Shown here piece by piece: positions 36,149 through 45,007 of a stretch of 64,000 nt of DNA. The DNA is taken from assembly GCF_000374065.1 (NCBI RefSeq), contig NZ_KB893301.1, positions 25,428-89,427 on the forward strand. Reading direction: 5' to 3'. The DNA comes from Spirosoma luteum DSM 19990. Its GTDB lineage: Bacteria; Bacteroidota; Bacteroidia; Cytophagales; Spirosomataceae. The position numbers and the translations under genes were made by a program. Below the pieces are notes generated by a model. The model was not told the origin of the DNA, made no database searches, and saw only the letters and a list, made by a program, of their open reading frames with translations. The stretch's first letter is position 1. Every line of letters starts with the position of its first letter.

Positions 36149-36241
36149 TAATTAATATTCTGCTATTCTGCGCGATTTTAAAACCTTATAACTTCTTAAG
36201 GGGTTACAAGCTTCATTACAAACCAAAATAATCTCAACATT

Positions 36242-36484
36242 ATGGCGAAGCAAAATAACAATCCAGAGCATTCAGAAGGGCCAGTGGCCAAAGCCATCGA
36301 AGAGCAGACTGCCAAATTACCATCTGACATTTTTTTGTGGTCCGCGCTAGGATCAATGGCGGTTTCATTATACCTACAGACTCAGGGCGACCGGGACCGT
36401 AGTTTATTTGTTGGTCAGTGGGCCGCTCCTTTTCTGCTGTTAGGCCTGTATAACAAGATAGTTAAACTGGAAGGTCACGATTAA
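36242..36484 (+). CDS. Small membrane protein, unknown function
   Basis: An 80-residue protein: a polar N-terminus (NNNPEHSEGPVAKAIEEQTAKL, shown in part as EGPVAKAIEEQTAKL) and two hydrophobic stretches (IFLWSALGSMAVSLYL and QWAAPFLLLGLYNKIV). Family unknown to me, though short proteins of this design are common in Cytophagales. Coding is supported by a clean ATG, a good length and a terminator hairpin right after the stop. Confidence 0.7.
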   Translation: MAKQNNNPEHSEGPVAKAIEEQTAKLPSDIFLWSALGSMAVSLYLQTQGDRDRSLFVGQWAAPFLLLGLYNKIVKLEGHD

Positions 36485-36509
36485 CCGGAATTCAACAGGT
36501 TAATACAAG

Positions 36510-36539
36510 AAAAGCCCTTTGTATACACGAAGGGCTTTT
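36510..36539 (+). terminator. Intrinsic terminator
   Basis: AAAAGCCCTT (36510-36519) pairs with AAGGGCTTTT (36530-36539), followed by one more T. It ends the small membrane protein gene, 26 bases after its stop. Confidence 0.8.
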
Positions 36540-36596
36540 TCGTGTTTAGTGGCTGTGCTACAAAGCTGTAATTTTGACCCATATTGCATTAGCTGG

Positions 36597-37370
36597 ATGA
36601 AATTTCGTGTTTTAGTGAAGCTTGCTCTCCGCCGATATGGTCTACCGATTGTAGCTGTATTACTGATAATGGCAGGGATATGGGTTGTTCGGTCAAAGCG
36701 ACCCGATAAAATGAACTGGCGTTTCGTGAAGGCGTTCAGTATTCGCTTACCGATGCGGTATAGTATCCACGGCATTGACGTGTCGCGACACAATGACCGC
36801 ATTGACTGGTCGCGTGTTCAGCGTACAGAATCAGAGGGGGTTCGCGTACAGTTTGTGTTTATCAAAGCCACAGAAGGAGCCACAATGGCTGATAAAAATT
36901 TTGGTAAAAACTGGAAAGAATCCCAGCGGGTAGCCCTACATCGGGGTGCTTACCATTTCTACCATCCCACGCGTGATCCGCTAAAACAGGCCAGAAACTT
37001 TATTCGTCATGTAACGCTCAGGCCGGGTGACTTTGCACCAGTGGTTGACTTTGAAGTGGTAAACGGACAGTCTGACAAAACCATTGTGGAGGGTTTGCGC
37101 CTGTGGCTGGAAACGATAGAGGCTCATTACCAGATTCGTCCCATTATTTACACAAACGGGAACCTGTATCGGCGGTACATCAGGGGCAATCTGGACAACT
37201 ACCCCCTGTGGATAGCTGATTACTCAACCAGTCATCCCGGGCGTTATGATGCGGACAAACTTTATTTCTGGCAACATAACCAGCGTGGTCGGATACAGGG
37301 CATCAGAGGCCAGGTTGACTTCAATGTGTTTGTTGGGGATGAATCCCGGATGCGTGAAGTCTGCCTGTAA
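36597..37370 (+). CDS. Glycoside hydrolase family 25 (lysozyme-type muramidase)
   Basis: A 257-residue protein with an N-terminal membrane anchor (YGLPIVAVLLIMAGIWVV) and a GH25 domain from residue 58: GIDVSRHNDRIDW with Asp61, FVFIKATEGATMAD with a conserved Glu, GAYHFYHPTRDP and the catalytic pair in APVVDFEVV. GH25 enzymes cut the glycan of peptidoglycan. The start at 36597 is chosen because the longer frame reaches back into the terminator. Probably a cell-wall remodelling enzyme anchored in the inner membrane. Confidence 0.9.
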   Translation: MKFRVLVKLALRRYGLPIVAVLLIMAGIWVVRSKRPDKMNWRFVKAFSIRLPMRYSIHGIDVSRHNDRIDWSRVQRTESEGVRVQFVFIKATEGATMADKNFGKNWKESQRVALHRGAYHFYHPTRDPLKQARNFIRHVTLRPGDFAPVVDFEVVNGQSDKTIVEGLRLWLETIEAHYQIRPIIYTNGNLYRRYIRGNLDNYPLWIADYSTSHPGRYDADKLYFWQHNQRGRIQGIRGQVDFNVFVGDESRMREVCL

Positions 37371-37386
37371 GTGCGGTGCTTCGTCC

Positions 37387-37671
37387 TTATAGATTAACCT
37401 TCGTTAAGGCGGGTGGGCTGGCCAGCCACTCGCTCGCTTTTGCGCCGAAAGCCTTCATGTGTGGCATTTGACTGTGTGCCAGAAGCCCGGCTTCATCCTG
37501 CCACATTTCGTGCATGATAAACTGGCCCGGATGCTCCGTACTTTTATATAATTCGTAGAACTGGCAGGCCGCTTCTGTACGTACCTGAGTAACCAGTTCC
37601 TGTAAGCCGGCTTTCAAAGCGGTTTCGGCACCGGGCCGGGCCGTAATGGTTGCAAAAACCAGGAGTGGCAT
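37387..37671 (-). CDS. Antibiotic biosynthesis monooxygenase-domain protein
   Basis: A 94-residue ferredoxin-like fold protein of the ABM family: VFATITARPGAETALKAGL at the start, EAACQFYELYKSTEHPGQFIMHEMW in the middle (given here as FYELYKSTEHPGQFIMHE) and a C-terminal HMKAFG. Members include cofactor-free quinol monooxygenases such as YgiN. The substrate here is unknown. It converges with the GH25 gene. Confidence 0.88.
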   Translation of the reverse strand: MPLLVFATITARPGAETALKAGLQELVTQVRTEAACQFYELYKSTEHPGQFIMHEMWQDEAGLLAHSQMPHMKAFGAKASEWLASPPALTKVNL

Positions 37672-37713
37672 GTCAGTAATCGGTATGTTTGGCTGAAATG
37701 TAGCCTTTTTTGG

Positions 37714-38457
37714 TCATTTCTGCCAGATTTCCCAGGCCTTTTCGGCCTGTAACTCCAGCATTCGCAGGCCATTGTGTACCGATGCTCCACGCTCCCTGGC
37801 TAATTTCATGCCCTTCGTTTCGGCAGGATTATAAACCAAATCGTATAAAAGATGCTGGGCTGTCAACAGTGGGTAGGGCAGGGCTGGGGCTTCATCACTA
37901 CGCGGGAATGTACCAACCGGCGAGGCATTGATAAGTAAGTGATAGTCCGCAATAACCGTGTCCAGCTCAGCGTACGTGAGGGTACCGTCTGTTTTTGTAC
38001 GGGAAACAAATTTATAGGAAATGCCCAGGTCTGTGAGGGCAACCGTAACCGCTTTGGAAGCCCCTCCTGTGCCAAGTACCAGTGCCTGTAACGTGGCAGG
38101 TACTCGATTGAGGGTAGTCAGCCAGTCGGTCAATGACTGTCGGAAGCCGTAATAATCGGAATTATAGCCCGTTCGTGAACCATCTGATTCCAGTTTGATA
38201 ACGTTTACTGCACCGATTTTTTCGGCCGATGGATCCAGCCGGTGTATATACGGTAATACTGCCTGCTTATGCGGAATGGTTACGTTCAAACCCCGTAATC
38301 CACTGAGGTCAAACAGAGTTGGTAAAGCCGAAATGTCCGGCATGTCGAACAAGTCGTACCGGGTATCGGGGATACCTTCCCGTGCGAATTTATCGGTGAA
38401 ATACCGTTGTGAGAACGAATGCGTAAGGGGAAAGCCGATGAGGCCGTAACGGGTCAT
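37714..38457 (-). CDS. aroE: Shikimate dehydrogenase
   Basis: This enzyme reduces 3-dehydroshikimate to shikimate with NADPH in aromatic amino-acid synthesis. The 247-residue chain from MTRYGLIGFPLTHSFSQ has catalytic Lys64 in NVTIPHKQAV and Asp101 in GYNSDYYGF, and the nucleotide-binding LVLGTGGASKAV. The ATG at 38457 is the correct start; a longer frame adds 19 unrelated residues. No other shikimate gene is nearby. Confidence 0.93.
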   Translation of the reverse strand: MTRYGLIGFPLTHSFSQRYFTDKFAREGIPDTRYDLFDMPDISALPTLFDLSGLRGLNVTIPHKQAVLPYIHRLDPSAEKIGAVNVIKLESDGSRTGYNSDYYGFRQSLTDWLTTLNRVPATLQALVLGTGGASKAVTVALTDLGISYKFVSRTKTDGTLTYAELDTVIADYHLLINASPVGTFPRSDEAPALPYPLLTAQHLLYDLVYNPAETKGMKLARERGASVHNGLRMLELQAEKAWEIWQK

Positions 38458-38538
38458 AATTAGTAGCTTAAAACAGGATGCCACCGCTTGTGTGCAGTGG
38501 CATAGGTGATTCAACGAAAAGAGATATGTTCCTGTTTT

Positions 38539-39177
38539 CTAGGTTCGCTTCTTAAAAAACTGATAGACAATTGGCAACACAGACAACCCTACGATGCCAA
38601 ATACAACCAGTTCAAAGTTTTTCTGTACCATCGGGAAATTACCGAAGAAATAGCCCAGCAATGAGATGCTCGTCACCCAGAGTATGGCTCCTATAATACA
38701 GAACTTTATATATGTGCCATATTGCATGCTACCGGCTCCTGCCACAAACGGAGCAATCGTCCTGATAATGGGGATAAAACGGGCTATGATAACCGTTCGC
38801 CCACCGTATTTTTCATAGAACTTTTCGGTTTCAGCGATGTATTCCCGCTTGAAAAACAAGATTCTCTCCCGCGATTTGATTCGCGTACCCAGAAAGCGAC
38901 CAACGAAATAGTTGACGTTATCACCCAGCAGGGCAGCTACAATCAGCAGCGGAATAATAACCCATACACTCAAGTCATTCGTTGGGCGGGCTGCCAGTGC
39001 ACCAGCTGCAAACAAAAGAGAATCGCCGGGTAGTAGCGGCATCACAATCAAGCCCGTTTCCGTGAAAACAATCAGAAAGAGGATGGCGTATAGCAGCACC
39101 CCGTATTCATTCGCCCACAGATCGAGGTAGCGATCAAGGTGCAACAGAAAATCAAGTAACGATTTGATAAGGTCCAT
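38539..39177 (-). CDS. DedA-family membrane protein
   Basis: A 212-residue membrane protein with the DedA motifs: ETGLIVMPLLPGDSLLFAAG, the FVGRFLGTRI loop and ARFIPIIRTIAPFVAGAG followed by a Gly-rich helix. DedA (VTT) proteins act in lipid carrier recycling and membrane homeostasis in other bacteria. It lies between the ComA-like gene and aroE on the same strand, with gaps of 33 and 81 bases, so joint transcription is possible. Confidence 0.93.
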   Translation of the reverse strand: MDLIKSLLDFLLHLDRYLDLWANEYGVLLYAILFLIVFTETGLIVMPLLPGDSLLFAAGALAARPTNDLSVWVIIPLLIVAALLGDNVNYFVGRFLGTRIKSRERILFFKREYIAETEKFYEKYGGRTVIIARFIPIIRTIAPFVAGAGSMQYGTYIKFCIIGAILWVTSISLLGYFFGNFPMVQKNFELVVFGIVGLSVLPIVYQFFKKRT

Positions 39178-39210
39178 AGTTGGTTTGTAAAGACGTACTA
39201 ATCGACGTCT

Positions 39211-39975
39211 CTACAGTTTATCTAAAAAGTGAGTGAATGTATCTCCCCGGAGGCCTAACCGAATGGTTTCGAGCGGGATAACTTCCTGTGGAGCAATATT
39301 CCCCAGGTTTACATTAGCACCCAGCAGTTTGACAAACCAAACCTGTTGTTCTTTTTGCGGAGCTTCCCATAGGATACTCTCGAACGGAATCTGGGTCAGA
39401 ATTTCTTCAACAAGTCCCTGCCGTACCTCACCACTGGAGCGAAACAGGCCGACGGTACCGCCTTCGCGGGCTTCACCAATTACCTTCCAGGCGCCTGCCT
39501 GCAACTCCGCTTTCATCAACTGAATCCACTTGTAGGGCGGTATGATTTTAGCTTCGTCCTTTGAGCCTACTTCTGATAGTACCGTTACCTGAGTGGCTAA
39601 CGTCCGAATATACTCGCATTTTTCATCCTGGTGCATGTCAATCGAGCCATCCGATACTTCTGCATAAGCCAACCCGTACTTGTCCAGTAGTTTACGGTAC
39701 TCATCGAACTGCTTACGGGCAACGAATGCTTCAAACAGGGTACCACCAAAATAAACGGGCATCCCCGCTTCCTGATAAACAGCAATTTTTTCCTTCAGGT
39801 TTGGGGTCACGAATGATGTAGCCCAGCCCAGCTTAACAATATCGCTGTAATTGGCAGAGGTAGATAAAAAATCTTCCACTTCGCGTATACTCAGCCCTTT
39901 ATCCATAACCATAGTTAATCCGGTTTGACGGGGTTTAGCGGTACGGTCAGGTATCTGCGTAAGCGTATAATTCAT
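39211..39975 (-). CDS. Phosphosulfolactate synthase-like (ComA family) protein
   Basis: A 254-residue TIM-barrel protein of the ComA family: GLTMVMDKGLSIREVEDFL at the start, IVKLGWATSF, YFGGTLFEAF, YAEVSDGSIDM and the ending ETIRLGLRGDTFTHF. ComA adds sulfite to phosphoenolpyruvate, giving phosphosulfolactate, the first step to coenzyme M in methanogens and to sulfolactate in some bacteria. In this organism it might feed cysteate for sulfonolipids, but ComB and ComC partners are not in view, so the pathway is inference. Confidence 0.85.
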   Translation of the reverse strand: MNYTLTQIPDRTAKPRQTGLTMVMDKGLSIREVEDFLSTSANYSDIVKLGWATSFVTPNLKEKIAVYQEAGMPVYFGGTLFEAFVARKQFDEYRKLLDKYGLAYAEVSDGSIDMHQDEKCEYIRTLATQVTVLSEVGSKDEAKIIPPYKWIQLMKAELQAGAWKVIGEAREGGTVGLFRSSGEVRQGLVEEILTQIPFESILWEAPQKEQQVWFVKLLGANVNLGNIAPQEVIPLETIRLGLRGDTFTHFLDKL

Positions 39976-40090
39976 GTGTGTAAGTAAGTAAGCCTATTTA
40001 AAATCGCCCAAAAGTAGCACAAGTCTTGAAAACCTCCCAATAAAATCCACAGGGAATAGCATTATATTAGCTCTTAGCTTAGTTTAGTAC

Positions 40091-40098
40091 TATTTTTG
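40091..40098 (+). promoter_or_regulatory. Candidate -7 box for the thioesterase gene
   Basis: TATTTTTG fits TAnnTTTG and lies 30 bases upstream of the ATG at 40129. This supports the shorter start over a TTG at 40096, which falls inside the box itself. Confidence 0.45.
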
Positions 40099-40128
40099 CT
40101 CCACACACATACACGTGTTCTGCTTCGT

Positions 40129-40587
40129 ATGGAGAACTTGACAAATTCGCGCCTTGCGTACTTTCACGCTCGTATAGGCCAGGATATGAGTACTAGTCTG
40201 TCGCCGTTTGGACGGTGGCTCAACGGAACTATTCGGGCGGTTGAGTATGGTAGTATGGTGGTTGAATTCGTTGTTCGTGAAGAGATGACTAATCCCGCCA
40301 ATGTCCTGCATGGTGGTGTTTCGGCGGCTATTCTGGATGAATTGATTGGGGCCATGGTCATCTGTCTTGGCCGCGAGTATGCCTATACATCGGTTAATTT
40401 GACTGTCGATTTCCTACACGCTGCTTGGCTTGGGGATCATATAACAGCAACGGCGAAACTCATCAGAGCCGGAAAGAACATTGTACACTGCGAAGGGTAT
40501 ATTGTGGCTCTTGATGGAAAAATCATTGCTAAATGTGCCACTAACCTGATTCAAACCACCCTGAGAGTACCTTCTATAGCGGAGTGA
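40129..40587 (+). CDS. PaaI-family hotdog thioesterase
   Basis: A 152-residue hotdog-fold protein with the PaaI/YdiI pattern: NPANVLHGGVSAAILDELIG in the helix region, then VNLTVDFLHAAWLGDHITAT and a final strand with HCEGYIVALDGKIIAKCATN. Such enzymes hydrolyse acyl-CoA thioesters, often aryl- or short-chain acyl-CoA. The substrate is unknown. It is followed by an unusually long gap. Confidence 0.87.
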   Translation: MENLTNSRLAYFHARIGQDMSTSLSPFGRWLNGTIRAVEYGSMVVEFVVREEMTNPANVLHGGVSAAILDELIGAMVICLGREYAYTSVNLTVDFLHAAWLGDHITATAKLIRAGKNIVHCEGYIVALDGKIIAKCATNLIQTTLRVPSIAE

Positions 40588-41568
40588 GATTCCGAAACGT
40601 TGCACCGAAGCCTCTGATTACCAACATATAGGGAGTTAGTGCAAAACAATACTCCAGTTGAACATGGTTTGTAATACCGTTTCGTTGTTGTAAAAACGAC
40701 TCTTTTATACGCTGCTCTATTCGGGCTTCCGCAAAGAGGGCGCAAGGAGATAAAACTATTTTTCCAGCAAAAAGAGGTGATTGGGTACGCTTCGGTAAGC
40801 GATAATGTTGTATTTTCTATAGTAGCGCAGTAGAGTATTTTTTGGTATAATTCCAGGTGTAAGCTCATTTCTTTCGGTAACTGATATAATGCCTAAACGC
40901 TACGGAAGAGGCTAAAATAAGTGATAGTAGTGGTTGGTAGCTATAGAAATAATTTTGGAAGAAATAAGATAATGTCAGGAAAAAGGCATTTGTTACACGG
41001 TATAGAGTACAATTATTTTTTTATCACCTGATTATCCTTATTATTGACAATTGATAAAAATTGAGGCAATTTTGAACACTATTCTGCCAGATTGGTAGTG
41101 TTACATGTAAACATAAGCTGGAATTGGTTGCAATTAGATTGTGAATGATGAAGCCTGTCCATTGGCTTGTTGCGTGAAAAATTTATTGCAATTGATGAAA
41201 AAAAATTATTGACTTTTGTGATTCAGTCTTAACATTGCAGAATAAATGCCTGAAGAGTCCACTTAGACTGTAATTTGTCAGATTGACCAGGTGATGGGTG
41301 GAAAGGAATGTCTTGGGAAAAGTTCAGATAAATCTTCTGAAAAAAATTACGAGATGCTCTTGAAACATTTGTCAGGGAATAATAGTCATATAGCGTAAAT
41401 GGGATGCCTGTGTTTGTTCTTCCTGTAAAAATGGTTGATAATTGAAAACGCATTCGGGTATGTTATTTCAGTTCAAGAGTAAATTCTGTACTAATTTTTT
41501 TATGTAAAATCGTAAGGCCAAATCAACGTTTAACTTTTAAAACATTGCGTCAAATTAACTCAATAAAT
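40588..41568. other. Long AT-rich gap without a convincing gene
   Basis: This 981-base stretch is clearly richer in A and T than its surroundings and has no frame with family features; the two short minus-strand frames in it look random. It contains a repeated motif: TTATTGACAATTGAT (41041-41055) and TTATTGCAATTGATG (41184-41198), with a third CAATT site near 41130. TAACTTTT (about 41532-41539) is one base off a -7 box for the downstream gene. It may be a large control region, an untranslated RNA or a decayed gene. Confidence 0.45.
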
Positions 41569-43590
41569 ATGCGAACATTTATCCAACAACACCCTATGAG
41601 GATGCTGGCTGGACTCGTGTTGCTAAGTTTTGCAATACCTTCTTTCAGTCTTGCTCAAGACACAGTCCGGGTTCAACCGACAACGACTACGACTACGCCC
41701 AGCGGGAACTACGAGCGCGAGAACATCTATCGTTTAGGCAAAGGTATCTACACGGATACCCTGCGTCGTAACGATTTCAAGGTGCAGGCTGCCGATGTGG
41801 CAGAACTTGATGACTGCGATACTACCTTTCAGACGTTCGTACTCGTTCGGCGGCTATCTCCCTGGCGGATCGGTCTATTTGCTGGGCCAAACTTTGCTTA
41901 TTGCGGAACCTGGGAAAATACCTTTGGTCCTAACAAGCGGGACAATACGCTTTATAATGGTGCTGGTTTCAACATTACAGCCAACGTAGATTACTTCCTG
42001 ACACCTGCCACCAGAAGGCTGCGGTTTGGAATTGGGGCTGCGTTCGGCTACCAGAACTATATAACCCGCAGCATCTATACTGACTACCTGTATAGTCTGG
42101 CTGCATCGCGTGGCTTTAACAACTCTCAGGTAACCATCACCCAGCGGGCTTCGGAAGATATGTTCCTGACCGTTGGACCGGTTCTTACGTTTACGCTCGC
42201 CCGGAGCCGTCGTAACCCGGATGCTACCACATTTATTGAGTTGGCAGCACGGGGCGGCTTATTTCGCACGGAGGCAGCAACGATAGCCGCCTTCACTCCA
42301 TCGACACTGACTCTACCAAACGTCCCTTCATTCGTGCAGGGAGGTGGTCTCATCCGGTCTGTCAACCCAAGTGCGAACCTGTATCACCTGGGCGCGCTGG
42401 GATCAGCCGCTATATTTTTCCCATTGAAGAATAACTGGAATATCGGTATTCAGGGACAGGGCTACATTACTAAGATTAACTATCTGATCATCAACGGTAT
42501 CGACGATCAGCTGTATGAGTTTAAGCGTAAGCATGGTGGATTTAGTGCTGGACTAGCAGTTCGGAAAGGATTTGTTCAGAAGAAACTTATTCCTAAAGCT
42601 CCCGTTACCTGCCCAACCTGCGAACAGATTCCAGAGTTGGACGTGCAGTTTAATAACGCATCACTCAAAGGAGCTTCTTTGTCGTACATCGATACGACTG
42701 ATCCTACAAAGGCGGCTGCTGTTAACACCTCCGCTGCTGCGCCAGTTATTAGCTGGAAGAGTACGACTCCTAACCCACGGAACGAAACCTTTACTGCTCG
42801 TATGTACTACCGTCCCGATTCAGTAGTGGCTGGTAATACGGATCAGGTAATTGCGCAAGTTGAGAATAGCACTGATACATCATTGCCATTCCCTGCGGCT
42901 TACTTTTCAGGTGGTCAGATGAACCCTGGTTTCTATTACGTTACCGTCCACAACAAGCAGGTTGCCAAGTGCGGTACGTGTATGAGCGAAGTAGCAACAA
43001 CGAGCTTTGCTGTCATTCGTCCAAAACCACCAATACCTGACTGCAAATACAACCACAAGTTGGAGCGTCTGGAAGTCTTCTATCGTACTCCTTACACGCG
43101 TGAAGTGGCTAACGTCTGTTACTGTAACGGAACCGTTACCTCAGTTGGTGACACAGTTACCCGCCTTCGTTATCGTGGTCTGAATCGTGGTTTGGCGATG
43201 GGTACAGTTGATTTCGATACGAACACCGTAATCCTGAACATCAACGAACTGCCAGGTGGATTAGCCCAGCAATTGCAGGCTGAAAAAGCTAAAATTGAAA
43301 GTGGCAACGCTATTCGCTACAAAGGCCGCCGGGTACGCCCACAGGTTCAGTACTTCCGCGCTGTGTTTACCGTTACGAAACTGCCTTGCAACGGTGAGCC
43401 TGAGCAAGTGGTGGGTACCTTCAACACAACGATTAGCGACAACAGCTACACAATCACTGACCTGAAGCCGCTGACAGATGCTCAGAAAGCCAAACTGCTG
43501 GCACCCCCAGCACCCGCTCGGAAAGCGACACCACGTCGCCGGGCTGGTAACAGTGGCCGCCGTTCAGATGTCACGTTCGGAGTAGAATAG
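41569..43590 (+). CDS. Exported Cys-rich protein with beta-barrel-like N-terminal half
   Basis: A 673-residue exported protein with a signal peptide (MLAGLVLLSFAIPSFSLAQ). Residues about 75-345 alternate like an outer-membrane beta barrel (WRIGLFAGPNFAYCGTW, LRFGIGAAFGYQNY, FSAGLAVRKGF). The second half has beta-type repeats with Cys pairs (CPTCEQ, KCGTCMS, VCYCNG) and ends in a basic, low-complexity tail (PAPARKATPRRRAGNSGRR). I do not recognise a family. Codon use is less GC-rich than that of its neighbours. It stands alone behind the AT-rich gap and ends at a strong terminator. An outer-membrane or surface role is inferred. Confidence 0.7.
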   Translation: MRTFIQQHPMRMLAGLVLLSFAIPSFSLAQDTVRVQPTTTTTTPSGNYERENIYRLGKGIYTDTLRRNDFKVQAADVAELDDCDTTFQTFVLVRRLSPWRIGLFAGPNFAYCGTWENTFGPNKRDNTLYNGAGFNITANVDYFLTPATRRLRFGIGAAFGYQNYITRSIYTDYLYSLAASRGFNNSQVTITQRASEDMFLTVGPVLTFTLARSRRNPDATTFIELAARGGLFRTEAATIAAFTPSTLTLPNVPSFVQGGGLIRSVNPSANLYHLGALGSAAIFFPLKNNWNIGIQGQGYITKINYLIINGIDDQLYEFKRKHGGFSAGLAVRKGFVQKKLIPKAPVTCPTCEQIPELDVQFNNASLKGASLSYIDTTDPTKAAAVNTSAAAPVISWKSTTPNPRNETFTARMYYRPDSVVAGNTDQVIAQVENSTDTSLPFPAAYFSGGQMNPGFYYVTVHNKQVAKCGTCMSEVATTSFAVIRPKPPIPDCKYNHKLERLEVFYRTPYTREVANVCYCNGTVTSVGDTVTRLRYRGLNRGLAMGTVDFDTNTVILNINELPGGLAQQLQAEKAKIESGNAIRYKGRRVRPQVQYFRAVFTVTKLPCNGEPEQVVGTFNTTISDNSYTITDLKPLTDAQKAKLLAPPAPARKATPRRRAGNSGRRSDVTFGVE

Positions 43591-43605
43591 AAGAATAATA
43601 ACGGT

Positions 43606-43637
43606 AAAAAACCGGGAGCCAACGCTTCCGGTTTTTT
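43606..43637 (+). terminator. Intrinsic terminator of the Cys-rich protein gene
   Basis: AAAAAACCGGGAGC-like arm (43606-43619) pairs with GCTTCCGGTTTTTT (43624-43637) with one G-U pair and a CAAC loop. The T run is part of the stem. It lies 15 bases after the stop. Confidence 0.85.
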
Positions 43638-43737
43638 GCTTTTTAGCCTTCGCAGTTAGTAAGTCAGGCTGGGGAAGGATAAGGAATTACTTGTTTTTTC
43701 GTGTTATCGACACTAGTATTCACCAGCCTGTAAACCG

Positions 43738-44241
43738 ATGCGTTTTTTTTCAGTACTGATAGTAACCTACTGCTTTGTACCTATGCTACATGCCCAACCC
43801 AATTCAGCCAGTCGTAATCCGGTCATTTCCTCCAGTATGCAGACCTATTCGTACCGGCTGCTGCCAGGGCAGGATTTGAAAAAGCAAATAGAAGCCATTG
43901 TCCGTCAGGAGCGTATTGAAGCCGGTGCCGTGCTGACGTGCGTAGGGAGCCTGACGGATGTAACATTACGATTGGCCAATCAGTCGGACCCCCGCGTGTG
44001 GAAAGGACATTTCGAAATCGTTTCATTGGTGGGTACCCTTTCAATCAATGGAAGTCATTTGCATTTGTCGGTGTCCGATTCAACGGGGCAAACAACAGGG
44101 GGACACCTGTTGGATGGTTGTACGATTTATACCACCGTCGAATTAGTAATCGGTGTTATGAACGACCTTGTGTATGAGCGACAAACAGACCCTACTTTTG
44201 GCTATAAGGAGTTGACAATAAGAAAAAAGAGACGTAAATAA
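43738..44241 (+). CDS. PPC (DUF296) domain protein with signal peptide
   Basis: A 167-residue protein. Residues about 35-160 are a PPC domain (SYRLLPGQDLKKQIEAIV, GSHLHLSVSDSTGQTTGGHL and the following GCTIYTTVELVI), a trimeric fold known from plant AT-hook proteins and from bacterial proteins of unknown role. Here the N-terminus (MRFFSVLIVTYCFVPMLHAQ) looks like a signal peptide, so the domain would be in the periplasm. An internal ATG before MQTYSYRLL would give a cytoplasmic form, but the full frame is clean. No AT-hook is present. Confidence 0.82.
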   Translation: MRFFSVLIVTYCFVPMLHAQPNSASRNPVISSSMQTYSYRLLPGQDLKKQIEAIVRQERIEAGAVLTCVGSLTDVTLRLANQSDPRVWKGHFEIVSLVGTLSINGSHLHLSVSDSTGQTTGGHLLDGCTIYTTVELVIGVMNDLVYERQTDPTFGYKELTIRKKRRK

Positions 44242-44278
44242 ACAGAAAATGCCCGCTGATTCAGCGGGCATTTTCTGT
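44242..44278. terminator. Bidirectional terminator hairpin
   Basis: ACAGAAAATGCCCGCTGA (44242-44259) and its exact complement (44261-44278) form a long stem that starts at the base after the PPC stop. It separates that gene from the convergent bifunctional nuclease gene. Confidence 0.88.
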
Positions 44279-44309
44279 GTTAAGAGTGACTATTATTGAT
44301 TAATTACGA

Positions 44310-44906
44310 TTAATTACGCTTACTCATCTCATCCCGAATTCGGGCTGCCCGCTCGTACTCTTCATTGCCAAGGGCATCTTCCAGCATTCGCTGTAACTCT
44401 TCAGAAGAGGCATTTTTGAGCTGATCCCCAAAAGAACGGGTCGATGGGCGACTTGAGGAACGAACCAATTCTTCCTGTTCTTCCTCCTCATCATTGCCGC
44501 TGGCCGTAATACCGGCTTCAGACAGGATGGACTCATTGGTATAAATGGGTACGTCGAAGCGAATGCCAATGGCAATGGCGTCGGATGGGCGGGCATCGAC
44601 CGTCGATTCCCGCACGCCATCGAAGCAGACGATTTTCGCAAAGAAAATCCCCTCCCGAAGTTCCGAAATCATGATTTCCCGAACGGTAAACTTGAATAGT
44701 TCCGCAAACTGTTTAAACAGGTCATGCGTCATGGGACGGTTCGGAACGATCTTCTCTATTTCAATAGCAATAGCCTGCGCTTCGAACATACCAATAATGA
44801 TAGGCAAGCGCCGATTGCCATATTCTTCACCCAGCACCAGTGCAAACGAACCCGATTGCGACTGGCTGGGTGACAATCCTAATATTTCCAGCTTAATCTT
44901 ATCCAC
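44310..44906 (-). CDS. Bifunctional nuclease family (DUF151) with UVR motif
   Basis: A 198-residue protein. Residues 1-130 are the DUF151 domain (SGSFALVLGEEYGNRRLPIII given in part as LVLGEEYGNRRLPII, DARPSDAIAIGIRFDVPIY). The C-terminus has a UvrB/UvrC-type motif (ELQRMLEDALGNEEYERAAR). The name comes from plant members with reported RNase/DNase activity; activity in Bacteroidota is not established. It has its own start after a short gap from etfA and lies on the same strand. Confidence 0.88.
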   Translation of the reverse strand: MDKIKLEILGLSPSQSQSGSFALVLGEEYGNRRLPIIIGMFEAQAIAIEIEKIVPNRPMTHDLFKQFAELFKFTVREIMISELREGIFFAKIVCFDGVRESTVDARPSDAIAIGIRFDVPIYTNESILSEAGITASGNDEEEEQEELVRSSSRPSTRSFGDQLKNASSEELQRMLEDALGNEEYERAARIRDEMSKRN

Positions 44907-45007
44907 GGTGCGAAATTAACGAAAAGTAATCAGTCAGACTGCCGTTGCCCTACTTAGCACGTCAGGAAATTTCAATTTATTGACATGCCGGTGGTTTAAC
45001 CAACCAT

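Noticed and set aside
40551..40868. 105-codon minus-strand frame at the thioesterase end
   Set aside because: It overlaps the thioesterase 3' end, has mixed composition and no family pattern, and lies mostly in the AT-rich gap.
41229..41453. 74-codon minus-strand frame in the AT-rich gap
   Set aside because: No family features, no promoter box and no partner; open frames of this length arise by chance.
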